Of a DNA stretch of 64,000 nucleotides, positions 8,338 to 15,144 are shown in pieces. The position numbers and the translations under genes were made by a program. Each line of letters opens with the position of its first letter. Positions within the stretch are counted from its first letter, which is position 1. The notes below the pieces were generated by a model, which did no database searches, was not told the DNA's origin, and saw only the letters and a program-made list of their open reading frames with translations. Source of the DNA: UMGS1387 sp045539625 (GTDB lineage Bacteria > Bacillota > Clostridia > Oscillospirales > CAG-382); NCBI GenBank assembly GCA_045539625.1, contig JAZQFS010000025.1, positions 1 to 64,000 on the forward strand, written 5' to 3'.

Positions 8338-8539
8338 GCGGGGTACGTCCCGCAGCGAATGTCGCAGGCAGCCTTGGGCAGTAATATATCGACGGAACCC
8401 GTCAAGGTCGTCTTTGCACCAAACATCGGCGCAAAGACTGCAGAGAGTTCGTTCTGCGCACAAGGTTTTCGCAGGGGCGGCATTTGGTCGTCCGTCGCTA
8501 AAGTGATTTTTTTTATGACTCAGAAAGGAACAGGCATCG
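8338..8539 (+). repeat. GC-richer structured spacer, four consecutive hairpins
   Basis: About 200 bp between the SDR and FAD-reductase genes, unlike the neighbouring coding sequence in composition. Four stem-loops follow each other: GCGGG/CCCGC (8338-8353), GACGG/CCGTC (8391-8403), GTCTTTGC/GCAAAGAC (8410-8438) and GCAGA/TCTGC (8440-8457). A T run lies near 8507-8514, then a ribosome site AAAGGAAC for the next gene. Short open frames across it on both strands look non-coding. An inserted repeat, an mRNA-processing site or an attenuator are possible. Confidence 0.6.
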
Positions 8540-10459
8540 ATGAACAACATTCAGTTCAAAGTATATTCTTACGATTCCATAGTTATAGGTACAGGCTGTG
8601 CAGGCTACAACTGTGCTATCCGTATCCGGGAAGCAGAAAAAAAGAGCGTTGCCATAGTAACCGAGGGCATCAACATGGGCACAAGCCGCAACACAGGCTC
8701 GGACAAGCAGACCTACTACAAGTTAGGTCTTGGCGGCGACAGTCTTGACAGTGTGCGCACAATGGCGGAAAACTTATTTTCGGCAGGCAGTGTTGACGGC
8801 GACAATGCATTATGCGAGGCAGCTCTTTCTGTACGTTCATTTATGAATCTTTGCGAAAAAGGTGTTGCTTTTCCCGTCAACAGATACGGTGAGTACGTTG
8901 GCTACAAAACCGACCACGACCCCTTTGCAAGAGCAACAAGTGCAGGTCCTCTTACATCCAAGTTTATGACGGAGGCACTTGAGAAGCACGCCGACAAAAT
9001 AGGTGTCAAGGTATTTGACAACCTTCTTGCAATAAAGGTGCTTGTAAAGGACGGAGCCGTTCTCGGTCTTCTCTGTCTTGACAAAGCTACAGGTGAATTT
9101 GCAGCTTTCAAAACACCCAACGTAGTTATCGCAACAGGCGGTCCTGCAGGTGTATATGCCGACAGCGTTTATCCCGAATGTCACACAGGTACAACCTCAC
9201 TTGCACTTATTGCAGGTGCAAAGGCACAGAATCTTACAGAGTGGCAGTACGGTCTTGCCTCCACAAATCCGAGATGGAATGTATCGGGCACATATATGCA
9301 GGTACTTCCCAGATTTGTATCGGTTGACAGCGACGGCAAGGAATACGAATTTTTAGCCGAGTACTTTACAGATCTTTACGAAGCTCTTTCTATGGTATTC
9401 CTCAAGGGCTATCAGTGGCCCTTTGACTCAAAGAAGGTTATGGAAGGCTCATCTGTTATCGACCTTCTTGTTTACAGAGAATGTGTACTCAAAAACAGAC
9501 GTGTTTATCTTGACTACACAAAAAACCCCTTCGGTATGGACAAGATTGACTTTGAAAAGCTTTCTCCCGAGGCTTACGAATATCTTTTCAAGGCGCAGGC
9601 GTGCTTTGGTACTCCCATAGAAAGACTTAAGAAGATGAACACCCCTGCAATAGAGCTTTATGCGGGCAAGGGCGTTGACATCACAAAGGAATACCTTGAA
9701 ATTGCACTTTGCGCCCAGCACAACAACGGCGGCATTGCCGTTGACAAGTGGTGGCAGACAGAAATTCAAGGTCTGTTTGCGGCAGGCGAATGTGCAGGTA
9801 CGCACGGCGTTTCACGTCCCGGCGGCTCGGCACTTAATGCAGGTCAGGTAGGCTCGCTGAGAGCTGCAACCTACATCAACGAAACTCCATTACGTATAGT
9901 TGACGAGGTTGAATTTACCGCATCTATGTCAAAGGCTGTTGAAGAAGAAAAAGCCTTCTGCGACAAGGCTCTTACAGGCAAGGAAAATGCAGACGAGCTT
10001 ATCTCAAAGGCTCAGCGAAGAATGAGCGATAAGTGCGGAGCAATCCGTCAGAAGTCGGATATGCTGTCAGCAAGGGAAGAAATTCTTTCAGACATAGCCT
10101 CACTTTCCGACAAGGTTGGAGTTGAGTGTGTTTATACACTTTACAAGGCCTACAAGCTTCGTGACATTCTTTACACACAGCTTATTCTGGTTAACAGTAT
10201 GATTGACTACTGCGACAAGGTAGGCAAAACACGCGGCTCTGCTCTTTACACCGACAAGGACGGCTCATTACGTGAGGGACTTGAAGAAATGTTCCGCTTT
10301 ACTCCCGATTCCACAAAGCAGTGCGGCGAAATTCAGGAGCTTTCACTTGACGGAACTGTTTGCACAGCTTCATGGCGTGCAGTACGTCCCATTCCCGACT
10401 GTGACGATTTCTTTGAGCTTGTCTGGGAGCGTTACAGAAAAGACAGAAATGTTTATTGA
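8540..10459 (+). CDS. FAD-dependent oxidoreductase, fumarate reductase/L-aspartate oxidase-like
   Basis: 639 aa, similar to flavoprotein subunits of succinate dehydrogenase, fumarate reductase and aspartate oxidase. An N-terminal Rossmann motif GTGCAGYNCA binds FAD (about residues 17-26), ATGG precedes the capping domain, and GLFAAGECAGTHG with GGSALNAGQVGS closes the FAD site, followed by a helical C-terminal domain. No Fe-S or membrane subunit is nearby and there is no signal peptide, so a cytoplasmic redox enzyme is likely. It ends the operon with the OYE and SDR genes, which together would carry out reductive steps on one substrate. A strong terminator follows. Confidence 0.8.
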   Translation: MNNIQFKVYSYDSIVIGTGCAGYNCAIRIREAEKKSVAIVTEGINMGTSRNTGSDKQTYYKLGLGGDSLDSVRTMAENLFSAGSVDGDNALCEAALSVRSFMNLCEKGVAFPVNRYGEYVGYKTDHDPFARATSAGPLTSKFMTEALEKHADKIGVKVFDNLLAIKVLVKDGAVLGLLCLDKATGEFAAFKTPNVVIATGGPAGVYADSVYPECHTGTTSLALIAGAKAQNLTEWQYGLASTNPRWNVSGTYMQVLPRFVSVDSDGKEYEFLAEYFTDLYEALSMVFLKGYQWPFDSKKVMEGSSVIDLLVYRECVLKNRRVYLDYTKNPFGMDKIDFEKLSPEAYEYLFKAQACFGTPIERLKKMNTPAIELYAGKGVDITKEYLEIALCAQHNNGGIAVDKWWQTEIQGLFAAGECAGTHGVSRPGGSALNAGQVGSLRAATYINETPLRIVDEVEFTASMSKAVEEEKAFCDKALTGKENADELISKAQRRMSDKCGAIRQKSDMLSAREEILSDIASLSDKVGVECVYTLYKAYKLRDILYTQLILVNSMIDYCDKVGKTRGSALYTDKDGSLREGLEEMFRFTPDSTKQCGEIQELSLDGTVCTASWRAVRPIPDCDDFFELVWERYRKDRNVY

Positions 10460-10492
10460 TTGACATCAAGTCAATTTGCATATTTTTCACTT

Positions 10493-10518
10493 AAGACCGC
10501 CTATGGCGGTCTTTTGCT
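10493..10518 (+). terminator. terminator of the ene-reductase operon
   Basis: AAGACCGCC at 10493-10501 pairs with GGCGGTCTT at 10505-10513 around a TAT loop, followed by T-rich sequence. Confidence 0.9.
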
Positions 10519-10541
10519 TTTTCGTATGCTTTGGCAATAAA

Positions 10542-10571
10542 AGAAAAAGGCACGAGCTTTATCGTGCCTTT
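10542..10571 (-). terminator. terminator of the Gfo/Idh/MocA gene
   Basis: AAAGGCACGA (10546-10555) pairs with TCGTGCCTTT (10562-10571). On the minus strand a T-rich run follows. Confidence 0.85.
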
Positions 10572-10593
10572 AAAGTATAAACTTACAATAAAT

Positions 10594-11646
10594 TTAGTCC
10601 TCTTCGTTAAAGGGAATAACCTGACCAAGTCTGTCAGATTCAAATGCAGCAAGCATAACCTTCATTACTCTTCTCATCTGAGCGTGTGTAACAAGCTGTT
10701 CAGCCTCGCCGTCTATTGCCTTAACAAAGTTTCTGTAATAATCGTGAACATCACTCTTAGGTCTGTCAAGCTCATATTCATCAACAGTTACGCTGTCACG
10801 GGGTGCCATAGTCTTTGTAAGACCTGCCGCTGTTTCAACGGGAACAACCTCGCTTTCATGCCAGTATTTGCACTTTGTAACCTTGCAGTTTTCTCTCCAG
10901 TCGGTAATAAGTGCACTTCCCTTTTCGGCACGCATATAAAATCTTGGCATTGCAATAAAGTTATATGTACTTGTTTCGATATACGCCTTCTTGCCGCCTT
11001 CAAAGTAAATTGTAAGCTTGAAGCCGTCATCTACCTCATTATTTGTGATGTGGTCAAAGTCACAGTGAATCTTTTCTATCTTTTCATCGAAAATCTGAAG
11101 AAGCTGGTCGATAAGGTGAACGCCCCAGTCAAGAAGCATACCGCCGCCGTGTTCCTTTTCACCTCTCCAGTCACTGGGAATACCCCGTGAGCCGTGGATT
11201 CTGCTTTCAATGTCGATAACCTTGCCTATTTCGCCTGATTCCTTAAGCTGCTTCATTGCAAGGAAGTCAACGTCAAAGCGTCTGTTCTGATGTACCGAGA
11301 AAACCTTGCCGTTTTTGTTTGCAGCAGCAATCATTTCGTCAAGCTCAGCCAAATTCATTGCAACAGGCTTTTCGCAGATTACATTTTTGCCTGCGTTAAG
11401 TGCCGCAATTACCACATCCTTATGTGAATCATTTGGGATTGCAACAGTTACCATATCTACATTTTTATCGTTAATAACTTCCTCAAAAGAAGAATACGCA
11501 TGGATTCCTCTGCTTTCGGCAAGCTCATTTCTTTCCTTTTTGATGTCATAAACGCCAAGAAGATTTACAACGTCGCTGTTCAATGCCTTTTCAACGTGCC
11601 AGCCGCCCATTCCGCCGTAGCCGACAACAACAAGATTTTTCTTCAT
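10594..11646 (-). CDS. Gfo/Idh/MocA-family oxidoreductase
   Basis: 350 aa. The N-terminal NAD(P)-binding Rossmann domain begins with VVGYGGMGGWH and carries the family signature EKPVAMN at about residue 93-99. The C-terminal alpha/beta domain contains DWGVHLIDQLL with the HxxD-type catalytic His. Members oxidise or reduce sugars, inositols and related compounds; the substrate is not predictable here. It is a single-gene unit with its own promoter and terminator, convergent with the ene-reductase operon. Confidence 0.85.
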   Translation of the reverse strand: MKKNLVVVGYGGMGGWHVEKALNSDVVNLLGVYDIKKERNELAESRGIHAYSSFEEVINDKNVDMVTVAIPNDSHKDVVIAALNAGKNVICEKPVAMNLAELDEMIAAANKNGKVFSVHQNRRFDVDFLAMKQLKESGEIGKVIDIESRIHGSRGIPSDWRGEKEHGGGMLLDWGVHLIDQLLQIFDEKIEKIHCDFDHITNNEVDDGFKLTIYFEGGKKAYIETSTYNFIAMPRFYMRAEKGSALITDWRENCKVTKCKYWHESEVVPVETAAGLTKTMAPRDSVTVDEYELDRPKSDVHDYYRNFVKAIDGEAEQLVTHAQMRRVMKVMLAAFESDRLGQVIPFNEED

Positions 11647-11692
11647 GAATACTACCTCTTTTCATAATAGGCACTTTTTTGCATACATCTTA

Positions 11693-11720
11693 ATTATAAC
11701 CATATTTTCAAAAGAGTCAA
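11693..11720 (-). promoter_or_regulatory. promoter for the Gfo/Idh/MocA gene
   Basis: On the minus strand TTGACT (11720-11715), 16-bp spacer, TATAAT (11698-11693). Confidence 0.65.
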
Positions 11721-11832
11721 CACTTTTGCTCAAAGATACAAAAAAAGTTAATAATTGTATCAATTATTTTTTTCAAATACCACAATTTTGTGTTTCATCT
11801 GCCGTCATCACACTACATATTGTGGCGAATAC

Positions 11833-11861
11833 TTGACAAAACAGTCAAAATATTGTATAAT
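11833..11861 (+). promoter_or_regulatory. sigma-A promoter for rpe
   Basis: TTGACA at 11833-11838, 17-bp spacer, TATAAT at 11856-11861. The rest of the 255-bp gap (11647-11901) is AT-rich and shows no other feature apart from the opposite-strand promoter at 11693-11720. Confidence 0.85.
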
Positions 11862-11901
11862 AATTTGCGTATACAATCATATATATTGAGAGGTAATCAC
11901 T

Positions 11902-12546
11902 ATGATTAAACTGTCTCCTTCGGTGCTGGCGTGTGACTTTGCAAACTTCGGCTCCGAAATCCGAAAGGTTGTCTCGGCAGGTGCCGAATATATTCATCTT
12001 GACGTTATGGACGGTGTGTTTGTACCCAACATTTCCTTTGGCGTACCCGTTGTAGAAGCTGCAAGAAAGGTTACCGATGCTGTTCTTGACGTACATCTTA
12101 TGATAACCGAGCCGGAGCGCTATATCGAGCGTTTTGCTTCGGCAGGCGGCGACATTATCACCTTCCATTATGAGGCTACAAACAAGCACGAGGAAATCAT
12201 TGATATGATACATTCTCTGGGCAAGCGTGCAGGTATTTCAATAAAGCCCGCAACTCCCACATTTGTGCTTGAGCCCTTTATAAAAAAGCTTGACCTTGTC
12301 CTTGTTATGACGGTAGAGCCCGGCTTTGGCGGTCAGAAGCTCATTCCCGAAACGGTTGATAAGGTAAGTGAAGTGAGAGCTATGTGCGAGCAGCTTTCCA
12401 TCAACCCCGAAATTCAGGTTGACGGCGGCATCACTCCCGAAAACGTACACGTGCTGACACAGGCAGGTGCAAACGTAATTGTGGCAGGCTCCTCTGTCTT
12501 CAAGGCGCAGGACACGGCGGCAGCCATAGCAGCACTCAAAGAGTAA
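11902..12546 (+). CDS. rpe: ribulose-phosphate 3-epimerase
   Basis: 214 aa, the standard length. Interconverts D-ribulose 5-phosphate and D-xylulose 5-phosphate in the pentose phosphate pathway. The family motifs are complete: SPSVLACDF at the N terminus, HLDVMDGVFVPNISFG with metal-binding His/Asp, MTVEPGFGGQ, and QVDGGI with the catalytic Asp. GAGAGGT lies 8-9 nt upstream of the ATG. It has its own promoter and no obvious strong terminator before the recA promoter. Confidence 0.95.
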   Translation: MIKLSPSVLACDFANFGSEIRKVVSAGAEYIHLDVMDGVFVPNISFGVPVVEAARKVTDAVLDVHLMITEPERYIERFASAGGDIITFHYEATNKHEEIIDMIHSLGKRAGISIKPATPTFVLEPFIKKLDLVLVMTVEPGFGGQKLIPETVDKVSEVRAMCEQLSINPEIQVDGGITPENVHVLTQAGANVIVAGSSVFKAQDTAAAIAALKE

Positions 12547-12586
12547 TTAATGGGACAGTGACTCGTGCTTTTTCAGGCTGCAGGGC

Positions 12587-12615
12587 TTGAAAAAACAGGG
12601 GGATGTCTGTATAAT
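12587..12615 (+). promoter_or_regulatory. sigma-A promoter for recA
   Basis: TTGAAA at 12587-12592, 17-bp spacer, TATAAT at 12610-12615. An in-frame ATG at 12620 lies only 5 bp after the -10, so recA starts later. I see no GAAC-N4-GTTC LexA box here, so SOS control is not evident. Confidence 0.8.
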
Positions 12616-12658
12616 GTAAATGCAAAACAAATTTACATTAAGAAAGGATTTGAAGAAA

Positions 12659-13753
12659 ATGGCAGAAAAGAAAAAAGTTGAAAATATAGAATCAGGCGAC
12701 AAGCAAAAGGCTCTTGCCACCACTATAGCTCAGATTGAAAAAAGCTACGGCAAGGGTGCTATCATGAAGCTTGGCGAAAACGCAAACATGAATGTAAGTG
12801 CTGTTTCAACAGGCTCGCTCTCCCTTGACCTTGCCCTTGGTATAGGCGGTGTACCCAGAGGAAGAATTATCGAAATCTACGGTCCCGAATCATCAGGTAA
12901 AACAACGGTTGCTCTTCACATTGTTGCAGAAATTCAGAGACTTGGCGGAGAAGCGGCATTTATTGACGCCGAGCACGCACTTGATCCTGTTTATGCAAAG
13001 GCTCTTGGTGTTGACATCGACTCACTTCTTGTTTCTCAGCCCGACTACGGCGAACAGGCTCTTGAAATAACAGAAGCTCTTGTACGCTCGGGTGCGGTTG
13101 AGGTTGTGGTTGTTGACTCGGTTGCAGCTCTTGTTCCCAAGGCTGAAATTGACGGCGAAATGGGCGATGCTCACGTAGGTCTTCAGGCAAGACTTATGTC
13201 ACAGGCTCTTCGTAAGCTTTCGGGTGCTATTGCAAAGAGTAACTGTATTGTAATCTTTATCAACCAGCTTCGCCTTAAGGTTGGCGTTATGTACGGCAAC
13301 CCCGAAACAACTCCCGGCGGTAACGCTCTTAAGTATTACGCCTCCGTTCGTCTTGACATCAGACGTACGGAAACCATCAAGGACGGTGCCGAATCACTTG
13401 GAAACCACACCAAGGTTAAGGTTGTAAAGAACAAGGTTGCTCCTCCCTTCAAAATTGCCGAGTTTGACATTCTTTACGGCAAGGGTATTTCAAAGGAAAG
13501 CGAAATTATCGACATTGCCGTAAACCTTGACATTATTCAGAAGAGCGGCTCATGGTTCTACTACAACGAGCAAAGACTTGCACAGGGCAAGGACAACGTA
13601 AGAGAGCTTCTCAACACAGACAAGGCTCTTGCAGGCGAAATTGAAAAGCTTATCCGTGACAGACTCCAAAACGGTGCCAACGCCGATATGCTTGAATCTG
13701 AAGAAAATGTAACCGAATCGGGTATACTTATTACCGAAGAATTTGATTCATAA
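12659..13753 (+). CDS. recA: recombinase RecA
   Basis: 364 aa. DNA-dependent ATPase that forms filaments on single-stranded DNA for recombination and activates LexA cleavage. Walker A is GPESSGKTT, preceded by the RGRIIEIYG strand. VVVDSVAALVPKAE is the Walker B region, and FINQLRLKVGVMYGNPETTPGG covers L2. No intein is present. The C-terminal tail is acidic, as usual. The start at 12659 has AAAGGA 10 nt upstream; the longer in-frame ATG at 12620 is excluded by the promoter. The stop codon shares one base with the recX start, so expression of the two is coupled. Confidence 0.98.
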   Translation: MAEKKKVENIESGDKQKALATTIAQIEKSYGKGAIMKLGENANMNVSAVSTGSLSLDLALGIGGVPRGRIIEIYGPESSGKTTVALHIVAEIQRLGGEAAFIDAEHALDPVYAKALGVDIDSLLVSQPDYGEQALEITEALVRSGAVEVVVVDSVAALVPKAEIDGEMGDAHVGLQARLMSQALRKLSGAIAKSNCIVIFINQLRLKVGVMYGNPETTPGGNALKYYASVRLDIRRTETIKDGAESLGNHTKVKVVKNKVAPPFKIAEFDILYGKGISKESEIIDIAVNLDIIQKSGSWFYYNEQRLAQGKDNVRELLNTDKALAGEIEKLIRDRLQNGANADMLESEENVTESGILITEEFDS

Positions 13754-14400
13754 TGATTTTCACATCTTTAAAGGTATCGGCAGGCGGCGGTGAATTTTCC
13801 TTTTTCACCGAAATCGGCGAAAGGTATACAATTTCCCTTGCCGATGCAAAAAGATTGGGGTTATCCGAGCTTGCAGCTGAGGATTTTCCCGTGGAATTTG
13901 AGGATGATGAGCTTATCCTGTTTCTTTCCTCAAAGCTGTCGGCAATAAAGTACGGAACTTATCTTCTCTCCTTCTCCGACAAAAGTGAAAGTGCCCTCAG
14001 GCGCAAAATGCGTGAAAAGGATTACACTCCCGAGGTTATCGACGAAGCTTTGTCGGTGCTTCGTGAAGGCGGCTTTACAGACGACGAAATCCTGTGTCTT
14101 CGCAAGTATCTGTCACTTGCCAATTCAAAGCTGTACGGTCCTCACAGAATAAAGTCGGAGCTTTTTGCAAAAGGTTTTTCGGCATCCGACATACGTCTTG
14201 CGGAAGAAAGATGCGGTATTGATTTTGAAGAGCTTTTGCGTGAGCTTCTTGACAAGCTTCTTTCATCGTCAAGAGTGGATTTTTCCGACAGAAATGCCGC
14301 TTCAAAGTTCAAAGCCAAGCTGTCAAGGTACGGCTACGGCTACGAAACGGTAAACTCGGTGCTGCGTGACTACTGCAGTGATGACGGTTTTGATGATTGA
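13753..14400 (+). CDS. recX: RecX regulatory protein
   Basis: 215 aa. RecX binds RecA filaments and limits their activity. The sequence is helical with the three-helix repeats of the family: the region starting ALRRKMREKDYTPEVIDEAL, then DDEILCLRKYLSLANSKLYGPHRIKSEL and a third repeat near the C terminus. The N-terminal extension of about 60 residues is normal for Bacillota RecX. The ATG overlaps the recA TAA by one base (TAATG), a classic coupling arrangement. Confidence 0.9.
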   Translation: MIFTSLKVSAGGGEFSFFTEIGERYTISLADAKRLGLSELAAEDFPVEFEDDELILFLSSKLSAIKYGTYLLSFSDKSESALRRKMREKDYTPEVIDEALSVLREGGFTDDEILCLRKYLSLANSKLYGPHRIKSELFAKGFSASDIRLAEERCGIDFEELLRELLDKLLSSSRVDFSDRNAASKFKAKLSRYGYGYETVNSVLRDYCSDDGFDD

Positions 14401-14463
14401 AATTACAAAATTTAAAGGTAAATATTAATATTTTGTTATTTTCAAAAAAAATCAAAAAAACTA

Positions 14464-14492
14464 TTGTATTTTCAAAAAAAGTGTGATATAAT
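14464..14492 (+). promoter_or_regulatory. promoter for secG
   Basis: TTGTAT at 14464-14469, 17-bp spacer, TATAAT at 14487-14492. An imperfect CGTGT/ACACG inverted repeat follows at 14496-14517. Confidence 0.6.
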
Positions 14493-14548
14493 CATCGTGT
14501 TATGTGTATAATACACGATTTAAGATTATTCATTTGGAGGAATTTTCA

Positions 14549-15025
14549 ATGACAACAGTAATTGGCATTTTATTAATCATAATGGCGGTTTTCCTCGTGA
14601 TTGCCGTTCTTATGCAGAGCAGTAAGGACCACAGACACGGCGGTACGGTTGCCGGCGGTGCTGAAACCTTCTTCGGCAAGAACAAGGGTAAGTCCCTCGA
14701 TGCTATGTTCAACAAGCTTACAACTGTAGTTGCAATTATCTTCGTAATTCTTGTTGTTATTCTTTATGTAATTCAGCCTGAACCTACAGCACCCGTAGTT
14801 CCCGACGTTACAGACGTTCCCGAGGTTGAAACAGAGGCAGAAGGTGAGCCTGAAGCTGAAGTTGAAGGCGAAGAAGTTCCCGAAGCTGAAGCAGAAGTAG
14901 AGGGCGAACCCGAGGCAGCTCCCGAAGCTGAAGCAGAAGCAGAAGTAGAAGGCGAACCTGAGGCAGCTCCCGAAGCTGAAGCAGAACCCGAAGAAGTGCC
15001 TGCAGACGAAGGTGCAGCTGAATAA
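14549..15025 (+). CDS. secG: preprotein translocase subunit SecG with a long acidic tail
   Basis: 158 aa, about twice the usual 75-80 aa. Residues 1-76 are a normal SecG: two transmembrane segments (about 3-22 and 58-76) with the short GGAETFFGKNKGKSLD loop between them. From about residue 77 an extension of some 80 residues is made almost only of Glu, Ala, Val, Pro and Gly, with a near-perfect tandem duplication around EVEGEPEAAPEAEAE. The DNA shows the repeat at about 14888-14992. The ATG has GGAGG 8 nt upstream. If standard SecG topology holds, the tail lies outside the membrane. A terminator follows. Confidence 0.9.
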   Translation: MTTVIGILLIIMAVFLVIAVLMQSSKDHRHGGTVAGGAETFFGKNKGKSLDAMFNKLTTVVAIIFVILVVILYVIQPEPTAPVVPDVTDVPEVETEAEGEPEAEVEGEEVPEAEAEVEGEPEAAPEAEAEAEVEGEPEAAPEAEAEPEEVPADEGAAE

Positions 15026-15088
15026 ATCGTACAGATAATTCCTACGCATCCGTAAAGGAATATCAGTTTTGATTTAGCTTATTAATTT

Positions 15089-15120
15089 GGACGCGAGGGT
15101 AAAACCTTGCGTCCGTTTTT
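15089..15120 (+). terminator. terminator after secG
   Basis: GGACGCGAGG (15089-15098) pairs with CCTTGCGTCC (15105-15114), one G-U pair, followed by G and six T. Confidence 0.9.
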
Positions 15121-15144
15121 TGCCAATTTATAAGGAGGTCAATT

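Noticed and set aside
8272..8748. Open frames on both strands across the spacer between the SDR and FAD genes
   Set aside because: They run into neighbouring genes in other frames, lack ribosome sites and have no family-like composition.
12541..12660. LexA/SOS box at the recA promoter
   Set aside because: I looked for GAAC-N4-GTTC-type palindromes; none is present near the promoter.
14573..15049. 158-residue minus-strand frame opposite secG
   Set aside because: Phe/Cys/Ser-rich product arises from the repetitive GAA/GCA codons of the SecG tail; no ribosome site.
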